A stretch of DNA of 64,000 bases, taken from Tumebacillus permanentifrigoris. Its GTDB lineage: Bacteria; Bacillota; Bacilli; Tumebacillales; Tumebacillaceae. The position numbers were made by a program, and so were the translations under genes. Shown piece after piece: positions 1 to 8,796 of this stretch (its first letter is position 1; each line of letters starts with the position of its first letter). Below the pieces are notes generated by a model, which was not told where the DNA came from, made no database searches, and saw nothing but the letters and a program-made list of their open reading frames with translations. The DNA lies in contig NZ_QGGL01000010.1 of the NCBI RefSeq assembly GCF_003148565.1, forward strand, positions 53,669 to 117,668, given 5' to 3'.

Positions 1-985
1 GAGAACTACCTGCAGAGACGATGGTAGGTCTAGCTAATACAACCCCTCTCTGGAGAGCATCTCAAACAAACGCGGTGGAAGGTTTGGATAAGACCTCGCC
101 ACTCTGGAGAGCCCTTCCAGCAAGTGTGATACAGGCTCTAGGAATGTCATCCACCAACTGGAGAACCACCCTTGGAGCGGAACGAACTTCCGTAGGGACA
201 CCTTTCATTTGGCGGACGACCTCCGAAGCTGGAGAAGGAGCACAAGACGGATTACAAGTCCCGAGCGTGTCGACTGCTCCAAATGGAAGTCTCATTCAAG
301 GCACAGCGCCAGAACAAGGTCAAGGTGTGATAGCCCCGCTCTGGAGAGAACTGCCTGCAAGAATGTTGGAAGGTCAAGGTCTGATAACTCCACTCTGGAG
401 AGAACTACCTGCAGAGATAATGGAAGGTCTAGCTAATACAACCCCTCTCTGGAGAGCATCTCAAACAGACACGGTGGAAGGTTTGGATAAGACCTCGCCA
501 CTCTGGAGAGCCCTTCCAGCAAGCGTGATACAGGCTCTAACCATGTCATCCACCAACTGGAGAACCACCCTTGGAGCGGAACGAACTTCCGTAGGGACAC
601 CTTTCATTTGGCGGACGACCTCCGAAGCTGGAGAAGGAACACAAGACGGAATACAAGGTTCGAGCGTGCCAACTGCTCAAAATGGAAGGCTCATTCAGGG
701 CATTGCGCCAGAGCAAGGTCAAGTGTTAGTAGCTCCGCTCTGGAGAGAACTACCTGCAGAGACGATGGTAGGTCTAGCTAATACAACCCCTCTCTGGAGA
801 GCATCTCAAACAGACGCGGTGGAAGGTTTGGATAAGACCTCACCACTCTGGAGAGCCCTTCCAGCAAGCGTGATGCAGGCGCTAGGCATGTCAACCACCA
901 ACTGGAGAACCACTCTCGGAGCGGAACGAACTTCCGTAGGGACATCCTTCATCTGGCGGACGAACTCCGAAAATGGAGATGGATC
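1..985 (+). repeat. long near-identical tandem DNA repeats inside the WR-repeat gene
   Basis: Three near-identical blocks begin at 1, 400 and 745 (each starting GAGAACTACCTGCAGAGA). The spacings are 399 and 345 bp, differing by 54 bp, which is exactly one 18-codon protein unit (PLWRELPARMLEGQGLIT) present in block 1 only. Blocks differ by scattered substitutions. This indicates recent unit gain and loss in frame; the array probably extends upstream of the window. Confidence 0.85.
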
Positions 986-2744
986 ACAACAAGACTCTCG
1001 CTTGTCATCACCCATCTTGAGAACGAGCCCGGCAACACCGATTGGTCTTGGAATGCCATCGTCCAACTGGAGCACAAACCCTCTAAGAGCCGCACTACCG
1101 CCAGAAGCAACATCCTCTAACTGGAGGATGAACTTGGCTGGATCGGTACAAAGGAACCTGCTTCCTCTGATCTGGAAATCAATCTATGCGAACTCGATTC
1201 CATCTCAGGCAGCAGAGGCAGTAACCTTCGTTGAGAAGTCAACCCACATGGGAGCACTTCATGGTCTAGGAACCCTATCTCCAAGTGGGAGAATGATTTC
1301 GATTGGGGCGATACAGGGTTTAGGGATGCCAGCTGCTCTCTGGATAGCGAACTCCACTGGAATCGAACGCAATCTGAAATCTGCCGAATTCATCTGGAGA
1401 ATGCTCGCAACAGGAGATGCCTCAAATTCAATTTCAGGTATGCCAATGAGCACCCAATATCGCTCACCTGCTACTAACGGCAGGGCTGTTCCCACCGGGA
1501 TTGCGAACCCATCACTTGAACGCTCAAACCGAGAAGTAGGCACGATAGGTGGAGCGAACGCTGCGGAAAACGTTCGTATCCTTCACGAGGGCATCCTGAT
1601 TCCGGTTCCTTCCGCAGGTCAAAACCATCCTCAAGCCTTCCGCGACTTCGTGCAAGAATTACTAACCACGAAAAACGGACTGAGTTACACCGATGTTGGG
1701 CGAAACCTGTCCGAAGTCACCTCGCATTGGCCGAACGGAGAGGTGGTCTTGGACTGGAGGCAGGCCGTTGCTGAACCGCATGCTGGCAGGGATGGACACA
1801 CCGCCACGACGCCATCAGGAGCCGCAATCGTACCACCCATCCAGTTCCATACCTTCTGGAACCAACTTAACAAAAAGCCGAGCACACAACTCGGCGCGCA
1901 CCTCATCACACAACTTGGCAATGCAGGCCTTTCGCGATTCCTCGTGAACCGAGCACCGCTCATCGATCACTTAACCCGTTCGAACTCTCCGATCTCAGGA
2001 GGCACGTTCCCGGACATCCACCACTTGCTGAACGCAGGCGGTACTTCCTCCGCAGACTCGGTCGGCATCAACACGGCGACCGAAATGCCGAGAGCCCAAC
2101 TCGAACGCCAAACGTTCGTCAACCGCCTGCTCCTCGCCTTGCGCGGTGCAGACGGAAGGCAGCCACAACCGAGCTTGCCCCGTTCCATACGCAACATCAT
2201 GAGTTCAAGCAACGAGACCGACTTCCTCACCAACACCTCCAACGCCGAACGCTCGACCCCCTTCGCGACAACCGTCTGGCGCATGTTGGGAGCGTCTAGC
2301 AGTTCCGAGCCGCAAGCGGCGATGGAACGCTTTTTCACAAAAGGGACGTTGGGAGCTCACCAGCAACAAGCGTCGATCTCGCTGCTCCACCGCTTGCACA
2401 CGGAGGAGCAGGCGATCACCTACGAACGGATACGCGACCGGTACTTGACCTTGCATGAGGAAACGACCCATGTCGTCCCCCTCCACCACCGCCAAGACCC
2501 AAGCTCCAACACCGAGATCGTTCGCCTCGACCACCGACAGCCGGAGTCCAGCACCTCCTCTGCACGTGACGAGAGCCGCAGCTCGACCAAGGCAGTCGTC
2601 ACCACGCCGATCGTCACCGTCGAAGCGCCGACCAACCCGAGCCCGACCGATCTCTCGCAGGTGGACATCGACCGACTCGTCGACCGCGTCTACCGCGAAT
2701 TTCAGAAAAAACTCGCGTTCGAACGCTCGATCCGAGGTATCTAA
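3..2744 (+). CDS. WR-repeat eCIS-associated protein (5' truncated by window)
   Basis: The frame is open from the first base of the window, and the codons before the first ATG (21) encode ELPAET, which matches the internal repeats. The true start is therefore upstream. The first third is built of roughly 18-residue units with a fixed Trp-Arg pair (PLWRELPAETMVGL, PLWRALPASVIQAL, STNWRTTLGAERT); units decay downstream to about residue 470. The middle and C-terminal parts are low in hydrophobics and rich in Ser/Thr/Arg. The last residues (DRLVDRVYREFQKKLAFER) form a charged helix. The gene lies 21 bp upstream of the LysM tube gene, the slot held by Afp6/DUF5908 in Afp/PVC operons, whose short products also end in a charged helix. 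I do not recognise the repeat family. A fibre, a tape-measure-like or a surface-binding protein are all possible. Confidence 0.8.
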   Translation, partial: ELPAETMVGLANTTPLWRASQTNAVEGLDKTSPLWRALPASVIQALGMSSTNWRTTLGAERTSVGTPFIWRTTSEAGEGAQDGLQVPSVSTAPNGSLIQGTAPEQGQGVIAPLWRELPARMLEGQGLITPLWRELPAEIMEGLANTTPLWRASQTDTVEGLDKTSPLWRALPASVIQALTMSSTNWRTTLGAERTSVGTPFIWRTTSEAGEGTQDGIQGSSVPTAQNGRLIQGIAPEQGQVLVAPLWRELPAETMVGLANTTPLWRASQTDAVEGLDKTSPLWRALPASVMQALGMSTTNWRTTLGAERTSVGTSFIWRTNSENGDGSQQDSRLSSPILRTSPATPIGLGMPSSNWSTNPLRAALPPEATSSNWRMNLAGSVQRNLLPLIWKSIYANSIPSQAAEAVTFVEKSTHMGALHGLGTLSPSGRMISIGAIQGLGMPAALWIANSTGIERNLKSAEFIWRMLATGDASNSISGMPMSTQYRSPATNGRAVPTGIANPSLERSNREVGTIGGANAAENVRILHEGILIPVPSAGQNHPQAFRDFVQELLTTKNGLSYTDVGRNLSEVTSHWPNGEVVLDWRQAVAEPHAGRDGHTATTPSGAAIVPPIQFHTFWNQLNKKPSTQLGAHLITQLGNAGLSRFLVNRAPLIDHLTRSNSPISGGTFPDIHHLLNAGGTSSADSVGINTATEMPRAQLERQTFVNRLLLALRGADGRQPQPSLPRSIRNIMSSSNETDFLTNTSNAERSTPFATTVWRMLGASSSSEPQAAMERFFTKGTLGAHQQQASISLLHRLHTEEQAITYERIRDRYLTLHEETTHVVPLHHRQDPSSNTEIVRLDHRQPESSTSSARDESRSSTKAVVTTPIVTVEAPTNPSPTDLSQVDIDRLVDRVYREFQKKLAFERSIRGI

Positions 2745-2765
2745 CGCAGGAAAGGAGAATGCCAG

Positions 2766-3398
2766 ATGGCGGAAAAAGCGATCATTCAGGTCTTGGACGG
2801 CAAGCAAAAAAACAAAAACTTCAAAGTACTGTTCAACCCGAATTCCTACAGCATCGACCACGGCAATCAGTACACGTGGCACACCATCCCTGGTCTCTCC
2901 CTTCCGCTCGCACAATTTGTGTCGGGACAAACACCGACGTTGTCGATGGAGTTGTTTTTTGATTGCAGTGACAAAGGCCCCAAGGCCGACATCCGTCTCA
3001 AGACCAGCGAGTTCGCCAACTTGCTCTCCGTCGACTCGGAACTGCACGTTCCACCAACCTGCAAATTTGTCTGGGGCTCCCTGCAATTCAAAGGCGTCAT
3101 CGAGAAGATCTCCCAGAAATTCACGATGTTCTCCGCTGCGGGCAATCCGATTCGCGCCACGATGAACGTCACGTTCAAAGCGGTCGCCAGCGTCGAGGAA
3201 CAGTTGCAAGGCACCCCGCGCCACTCACCAGACCGCACCAAGCAAAAAACACTCAAACAAGGCGACCAGCTCTGGTTGCTCGCCGCCGAGGAGTATGAGG
3301 ACCCGAAGCACTGGCGAGCGATTGCCGATGCCAACAACATCGACAACCCCAGAATTCTGACGACCGGCCGCCGTGTGGTCGTGCCGAGATTGGAGTAG
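2766..3398 (+). CDS. eCIS tube/baseplate adaptor with LysM domain (Afp7/Pvc7-like)
   Basis: A 210-residue protein of the contractile-injection-system tube protein family. The N-terminal about 140 residues form a beta-rich tube-like domain (FNPNSYSIDHGNQYTW, typical of CIS tube-initiator proteins). Residues about 155-208 form a LysM domain (TLKQGDQLWLLAAEEY ... ILTTGRRVVVPRLE). In Afp/PVC particles the homologue connects the inner tube to the central spike; here LysM is expected to make protein contacts rather than bind cell wall. The start ATG has AGGAAAGGAG upstream. It lies directly before the hub gene with a 4-bp gap, so the two are probably translated together. Confidence 0.88.
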   Translation: MAEKAIIQVLDGKQKNKNFKVLFNPNSYSIDHGNQYTWHTIPGLSLPLAQFVSGQTPTLSMELFFDCSDKGPKADIRLKTSEFANLLSVDSELHVPPTCKFVWGSLQFKGVIEKISQKFTMFSAAGNPIRATMNVTFKAVASVEEQLQGTPRHSPDRTKQKTLKQGDQLWLLAAEEYEDPKHWRAIADANNIDNPRILTTGRRVVVPRLE

Positions 3399-3402
3399 AC
3401 CG

Positions 3403-4509
3403 ATGGCGGAAGTCAAATTTGATGAAAAAACCTACTCATTCGATGACCTCGATGATACGTTCCACGACTTCAAGGCTCCGGAAATTGAGGTCACCAGCAA
3501 CGGCAAAAACATCGTCAAGGAAGGTGCCGCGATCAGCTCGCTTCGTGTCACAACCAGCACATCTCCTGAGGCGAACAACTTCACATTTACCGTCACCAAC
3601 GCATACGATTGGGTCTCGCGTGATTTCAAGTGGGTCAAGGAATTTTTTCCGTTGGGGACAAGTGTGAACATTTCAATCGGCTATGGCGGGACACGCGAGC
3701 CCGTTTTTACCGGCTTGATCACCGCGATTTCCTATGACTATCCATCGGAAGGCAACCCAACCCTGACCATCTCAGGCATGGATTACTCCTACCAGATGAT
3801 GAAAGGCAAAGGCACCGCTGCGAAAAACATCTGGACCGACCAAAAGCACAGTGACATCGTGAGTGAAATTGCAAAGTCTTACTCGCTGACCGCCACCGTC
3901 GATGCTACCGCCGAACCGATGAAGGTCGACCGCGAAGGGCTCGATGACTACCAACTGCTGGTGCGACTCGCCAAAGAGAACCAGTACGAACTGTTCGTGA
4001 TCGGGAAAAAGCTCTACTTCCGCAAGCCGGGCAAATCGACCACGCCGGTGTTGACGCTGGAATACGGGAAAAACCTGCACTCCTTCACGGCCTCGACAGA
4101 CATTGCGACGCAGGTGGGCCAGTTCATTGTTCGTGGCTATGACAACAAAGAAAACAAGTGGATCGAAGCCAAGTCGGAGGCGATCAAGCCCTTTGGCGAA
4201 GGCTCCACGACAGGGCCCGATCTCATCCACAGCGTCACGAAAAACAAAATTCACTACGAATACACCAACTATGCCAAGCCCAAGCAGTTGGAGGAGCGGG
4301 CGAACGCGATGGCTCGTGAAGCCGCGATGCGGTTGATCACTGGGAGCGGGGAATCGATCGGGATTCCGTATCTGATCGCAGGGCGTTTTATCAAGCTCAA
4401 AGGGCTTGGCCCGCGTTTTAGTGGATTGCTGTACCTGACCCAGGTTTCGCACTTGATCAACAGCTCCGGCTACCTGACCAGCTTTACCGTAGGAGGGAAC
4501 GCGCTATGA
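3403..4509 (+). CDS. eCIS hub protein (phage late control gpD / gp27-like, Afp8 N-half)
   Basis: A 368-residue protein resembling phage late-control protein D / VgrG N-terminal domains (SVNISIGYGGTREPVFTGLI; LEERANAMAREAAMRLITGS). It should form the trimeric hub under the spike. An upstream in-frame start exists, but ATG 3403 has GGAG 7 bases before it and begins right after the preceding stop (3396-3398), so I chose it. Its stop overlaps the spike ATG by 4 bases (ATGA). In Afp8 and VgrG the hub and spike are one chain; here they are two genes, as in T4-like gp27/gp5 and phage P2 D/V. Confidence 0.88.
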   Translation: MAEVKFDEKTYSFDDLDDTFHDFKAPEIEVTSNGKNIVKEGAAISSLRVTTSTSPEANNFTFTVTNAYDWVSRDFKWVKEFFPLGTSVNISIGYGGTREPVFTGLITAISYDYPSEGNPTLTISGMDYSYQMMKGKGTAAKNIWTDQKHSDIVSEIAKSYSLTATVDATAEPMKVDREGLDDYQLLVRLAKENQYELFVIGKKLYFRKPGKSTTPVLTLEYGKNLHSFTASTDIATQVGQFIVRGYDNKENKWIEAKSEAIKPFGEGSTTGPDLIHSVTKNKIHYEYTNYAKPKQLEERANAMAREAAMRLITGSGESIGIPYLIAGRFIKLKGLGPRFSGLLYLTQVSHLINSSGYLTSFTVGGNAL

Positions 4510-5258
4510 GTTTCGGTGATTTTGACTTTTTGGGAGGAGGGTTCTCTTCATCGGGGCAAGCCTCGTCCAACCGGATCAGCGGCGTCCTCGTCGGCGTCGT
4601 CACGGACAACAAGGACCCGGAAAACCTCGCCCGCGTCAAGCTGAAATTCCCGATTCGCGAAGGCGAGGAAGTGACCGACTGGGCACGCGTAGCCAGTCTG
4701 ATGGCGGGCAGTGACCGCGGATCGCTGTTCATCCCCGAAGTGGGCGATGAAGTGCTGGTGGCGTTTCACCTCGGCGATGTCAGCCAGCCCTACGTGATCG
4801 GCGCGCTCTGGAACAAGGACCAAGCGGCGCCCAAGGGAGATGCGGACAAAAACAACATCCGCAAATTCCGCTCTCGATCCGGTCATGAGATCTTGTTCAA
4901 CGACGATGGCGAGCAAGGCAACGTGCAGATCCTCACCAGCAAGGGGCACCAAGTGCTGATCGACGACAAAGCGGACACGATCACGATCTCGGATGCCAAA
5001 AGCAAAAACGTGATCGAGATCAAAGGCGGCGACTCTGGAAAAATCACCGTGACCTCTGCGGGTTCCGGTGCCAGCGCCGTCCTGACGCTTGCCGCCACTG
5101 GAGATGTCACGCTCAATGGTGCCAAGTCGATCAAAGTGGAATCCCCGCAGATCAACATCGAATCCTCTGGCATGCTCAATTTAAAGGCGAGCGGCAACAT
5201 CCAGATGGAGTCGAACGCGATGGTGACGATCAAAGGTTCGATGGTCAAAATCAACTGA
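4506..5258 (+). CDS. eCIS spike protein (gp5/gpV OB-fold, Afp8 C-half)
   Basis: A 250-residue protein. Residues about 20-105 form a gp5/VgrG OB-fold (VGVVTDNKDPENLARVKLKF; GDEVLVAFHLGDVSQPYVIG), typical of phage_base_V proteins. From about residue 115 to the end are short repeats (GHEILFNDD, GHQVLIDDKADTITISD, GDVTLNGAKSIKVES), expected to build the trimeric beta-helix needle that carries a PAAR-like tip. The start overlaps the hub stop (ATGA, 4506-4509). The terminal MVTIKGSMVKIN is the usual end of such spikes. No lysozyme domain is present. Confidence 0.88.
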   Translation: MSFGDFDFLGGGFSSSGQASSNRISGVLVGVVTDNKDPENLARVKLKFPIREGEEVTDWARVASLMAGSDRGSLFIPEVGDEVLVAFHLGDVSQPYVIGALWNKDQAAPKGDADKNNIRKFRSRSGHEILFNDDGEQGNVQILTSKGHQVLIDDKADTITISDAKSKNVIEIKGGDSGKITVTSAGSGASAVLTLAATGDVTLNGAKSIKVESPQINIESSGMLNLKASGNIQMESNAMVTIKGSMVKIN

Positions 5259-5295
5259 CGCAACGAGAGCAAGATCAACGAGGAGGAATCCGCGC

Positions 5296-5697
5296 ATGGA
5301 CAACAACTTTCTCGGTCGAGGCTGGAAGTTTCCCGTCTCCGTCGACCCTGCCACCGGCCGGATTCTGATGTCGGAAGGCGAAGAGGACATCGCCGAAGCG
5401 ATCCGCTTGATCGTCTGGACGGCCAAGGGCGAACGGGTGATGCGACCCGAATTCGGCTGTGGCATCCATGAATATGTGTTTGAGCGGACCGACCCGACGA
5501 CGGTAAGTCTGATGGTTGAGAGCGTAAAGGTCGCGATCATGCGCTGGGAGCCACGCGTCCACGAAGTGGAAGTGGATGTGCAAGCTGACCAGCAGGAGGA
5601 CGGGCGCTTGCAAATCCACGTCCAATACACCGTGCGCTCGACGAACAACCTGTACAACCAAGTCTATCCGTTCTACATCCATGAAGGCACGAGCTAA
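5296..5697 (+). CDS. gp25-like baseplate wedge protein (Afp9-like)
   Basis: A 133-residue protein of the GPW/gp25 family. It carries the family core EDIAEAIRLIVWTAKGERV followed by RPEFGCGIHEYVF, where the E-F-G-C/S motif contacts sheath and tube in T4 gp25. In contractile tails this protein seeds sheath assembly at the baseplate. The ATG is preceded by GAGGAGG, and the next gene (baseplate J) starts 24 bp downstream. Length is normal for the family (about 120-150 residues). Confidence 0.9.
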   Translation: MDNNFLGRGWKFPVSVDPATGRILMSEGEEDIAEAIRLIVWTAKGERVMRPEFGCGIHEYVFERTDPTTVSLMVESVKVAIMRWEPRVHEVEVDVQADQQEDGRLQIHVQYTVRSTNNLYNQVYPFYIHEGTS

Positions 5698-5721
5698 CAC
5701 ACTGGAAAGGAGGGGAGAGCG

Positions 5722-8700
5722 ATGCTGCCACCCCCGATCGACCCACGCACCTTGCAAGACCTGATCGACCACATGAAAGAGATGGTGCCGTACTACACCC
5801 CGGAATGGCGGTTCTCCCCAGACGACCCGGACCCGGGAACCGCGCTTTTCTACCTGTTTGCCGACATGTATCTGCAGAACGTTGACCGCATGAACCGCGT
5901 GCCCGTCAAAAACATGATCGCCTTCCTCAACCTGCTCGACCTTCAGCGATTGACCGCCCGCCCGGCGCGTGGTTATGTGACGTTCACCCTCAGCGAAGGA
6001 ACCCCGCATCCTGTCCTCGTCCCTAGAGGTACGGAAGTCGCCGCCAAGGACGAAGAGGGTGCGCCTGTCGTGTTTCAGACAGACCACGCGATGCTGGTCA
6101 CGCCGGCGCGCATCGCCGAGACATTTCTGGTCAGTGCGCGACAGGATCGGATCGTCTGCTTGACCGAACGCCTCGCCGCGCGCGAGGCCGTGACGATTTT
6201 TGACGTCACGCAGGGGCAAGACGAGCAGGCGCATGCGTTGTACATCGGACATCACGACCTGTTGTGGATCGATGGCATGGCAGAGGTGGAAGTGCAGTTT
6301 TTCAATTCCAAGGAACGTCACTTGGAGCGCACCTGTGGCGAATGGTTTGCCGACCCTGAGCGCGTCGAGTGGCGCTACCTCGGGGCGCAAGGCTGGGAGC
6401 CGTTTGAGGAAGTGACGGGTGATGGCAACCGACTCTGGTTGCGCAAAAAGCGCTCCGTCCCGTTCGCGCTGGACAATGTCAACGGCATCGAGAACCGCTG
6501 GCTCCGCGCCCGGCTGCTCCCCACAAGCGTTCCCCAAGGCTCGCATCCGCTTTTGATCGACGGCTTGCGGTTGAAGACGCAGTCCATCGATGAGCAGCGC
6601 CGCGGGGGATTTGCACCCGAATTGCTATTTGCCAACGACCAAGAAGCCGACCCGGCGGGATGTTTCCCGTTCGGGGAGTTTTTGGCCCCGTACAGCTTGC
6701 TCTACCTCGCCAGCGATGAAGCCTTCAGCAAAAAGGACAGCCTCATCGAGCTGTCCATGCGCCTCAAAGCGATCCACCGCCAACTCATGCCTGTCGAGGA
6801 GCCTGAGGTGGAATGGAAGCTGATCATGAAGGACTCCGACATCCCGAAAGCTCCGAAAATCTACCTCGCCTCGATTCGCAGTGTGGTCTGGGAGTACTGG
6901 AACGGCAAGTCATGGGCGCGCTTGACGAACGAGCTGGGGCATGAGGAACTTTTTTACCGACCGCTGCAGGAGGGGATCGATGTCAAGGTGCGCTTCCGCT
7001 GCCCGGACGATCTCGCCGAAACGTTCGTCAACGGACACTTCAAGCGCTTCATCCGCGTGCGTGTCCAGAGTGTTGACAACCTCTACACGCCCAACCCGGT
7101 ACACCTCTCGCCGTGGGTGGAGAATGTTCGCTTGCAGTACCGTTATGAGCCGGATGTGTCATTTCCCGCCGAGCGCTTGCTTGCGGACAACAACATGCAG
7201 TGGAGCGACGGCACCCCCGATTTGACGGCGAATCCGCCGCGTCTGTTCCTGCCGTTTGCACCGCTCGACACAGGACATCCGGGGCTGTATCTCGGGTTTG
7301 ACGCGCCGCCGACCAAGGGGCCGCTGCATCTGTACTTCTCCTTGCGCCAACAGAACGGCGTGGAGCAGAACCGCCCGATCGTCGATTGGGAGTACCTGCG
7401 CCGCGAAGGGGATCGCGCGGAGTGGGCGACGTTGAAAACGGTCGATGAAACGCTCGACTTCACCCGCAGTGGTGCGGTGCAGTTCGTCGGCCCGTCCGAC
7501 TTCACCCGCGCTTCGCTGTTCCGTCGCGAGCTGTTCTGGATTCGAGCTGTCAACCGCGACAATCGCTATGACAGCCCGGCCACCGATCAGAAACGGCCGA
7601 TCCTGCAAGCGTTGCACCTCAACACGGTGCGCGTCACGCAGCAAGAGACCCTGCGTGACGAATCGCCGAAGCAAGTCTCCCTGAACGACACCGAAGTGGA
7701 GTTCCAATTGGCGCATGCGCCCGTGTTCTCTGAGGAAGTTTGGGTGGACGAGACCGGGCACGTGACGGAGCGCGGCGTGCAAGAACTGCAGGAAGCAGGC
7801 ATTCGCACCGAAGTGGTGCGCGACGTCGGCGGGAATCTGTTGAAACTCTGGGTACACTGGCAGGCGGTTGACCACATCGGCGACGCTTCTGGGCAGGAGC
7901 GCGTGTATCGCATCGACCGCACAGCGGGTACGATTCGATTCGGTGACGGTCGCCACGGCAAGCGGCTCCCTGATGGCGGGTCCGATCGCATCCGTGTGCA
8001 TTCGAACAAGATCGCGGGGAAAAAAGGCAACGTGCCTGCCGCCGCGATCCACCAGATGCAACGTTCGATCGCCTTTGTACAAAGCGTCACCAACGCGGAG
8101 CCTACCGCTGGCGGCTGTGACACCGAACCCTTGTCCAAATCGCTCCAGCGCGGCCCGCAGACGATCCGCCATCGCGACCGCGCCGTCACCGCACAGGATT
8201 ACGAATGGTTGGCGCGGGAGGCCTACCCCGATTTGGCGAAGGTCAAGACCTTCGCGGGATACGACGGGCGCATGAAGCGGAAAAGCGGCTGTGTCACGCT
8301 CGCCGTCTTACCCAGCGGCGGAGGCCCAGGCTTACCCTTTTTCCCCGAGCTGAAGCGCCAGATCGAGGAGTATCTGCAGAAGCGCTCCGCCACATCAATC
8401 GCCATGACGGGACGCGTCGAAGTCATCGAGCCTGCGTACTTGAAGATCTCTGTATTTGCCGAACTGGTCGTGAAGTCGATGGATGATGTCGTGCCGGCCG
8501 AGCGGGAAGCGATCGAGAAGTTGAACCACTTCCTCAACCCGTTCACGGGCAATTATGACGGCAAGGGATGGGAGATCGGTCAGCAGATTCACGCCTCGGT
8601 GCTCTACGGCCTGTTGAAGTCGGTCGTGGGAATCAACCATGTGCAGAAGCTCTCGATGACCGTGCACCGCATCACGGACGGACAAGCGCACGAGGTACGC

Positions 8701-8775
8701 CTCGAAGAAGTCAGCCATCTGCCGCACGGAATTGTGATCAACGGCAGGCACCAGATCGTCGTCGATCTGGTGTAA
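5722..8775 (+). CDS. baseplate J-like wedge protein 1 (Afp11-like)
   Basis: A 1017-residue putative baseplate assembly protein. The N-terminus (PPPIDPRTLQDLIDHMKEMV, then YYTPEW and DPDPGTALFYLFADM) is the usual start of Afp11-type wedges. The last about 250 residues hold the gpJ-like signature (TIRHRDRAVTAQDYEWLARE ... EYLQKRSATSIAM). Residues 300-650 form a long insertion, probably the outer wedge. It should pair with the next gene's product to form the hexagonal baseplate ring. GAAAGGAGGGGAG precedes the ATG. The downstream gene starts 21 bp after the stop, with a nearly identical leader. Confidence 0.9.
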   Translation: MLPPPIDPRTLQDLIDHMKEMVPYYTPEWRFSPDDPDPGTALFYLFADMYLQNVDRMNRVPVKNMIAFLNLLDLQRLTARPARGYVTFTLSEGTPHPVLVPRGTEVAAKDEEGAPVVFQTDHAMLVTPARIAETFLVSARQDRIVCLTERLAAREAVTIFDVTQGQDEQAHALYIGHHDLLWIDGMAEVEVQFFNSKERHLERTCGEWFADPERVEWRYLGAQGWEPFEEVTGDGNRLWLRKKRSVPFALDNVNGIENRWLRARLLPTSVPQGSHPLLIDGLRLKTQSIDEQRRGGFAPELLFANDQEADPAGCFPFGEFLAPYSLLYLASDEAFSKKDSLIELSMRLKAIHRQLMPVEEPEVEWKLIMKDSDIPKAPKIYLASIRSVVWEYWNGKSWARLTNELGHEELFYRPLQEGIDVKVRFRCPDDLAETFVNGHFKRFIRVRVQSVDNLYTPNPVHLSPWVENVRLQYRYEPDVSFPAERLLADNNMQWSDGTPDLTANPPRLFLPFAPLDTGHPGLYLGFDAPPTKGPLHLYFSLRQQNGVEQNRPIVDWEYLRREGDRAEWATLKTVDETLDFTRSGAVQFVGPSDFTRASLFRRELFWIRAVNRDNRYDSPATDQKRPILQALHLNTVRVTQQETLRDESPKQVSLNDTEVEFQLAHAPVFSEEVWVDETGHVTERGVQELQEAGIRTEVVRDVGGNLLKLWVHWQAVDHIGDASGQERVYRIDRTAGTIRFGDGRHGKRLPDGGSDRIRVHSNKIAGKKGNVPAAAIHQMQRSIAFVQSVTNAEPTAGGCDTEPLSKSLQRGPQTIRHRDRAVTAQDYEWLAREAYPDLAKVKTFAGYDGRMKRKSGCVTLAVLPSGGGPGLPFFPELKRQIEEYLQKRSATSIAMTGRVEVIEPAYLKISVFAELVVKSMDDVVPAEREAIEKLNHFLNPFTGNYDGKGWEIGQQIHASVLYGLLKSVVGINHVQKLSMTVHRITDGQAHEVRLEEVSHLPHGIVINGRHQIVVDLV

Positions 8776-8796
8776 CCAGAGAGGAGGGGAGCGCCG

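Noticed and set aside
2205-3224. 339-codon open frame on the minus strand
   Set aside because: It is antisense to the repeat gene and the LysM gene, lacks a ribosome site and has an Arg/Val-rich composition typical of GC-rich shadow frames.
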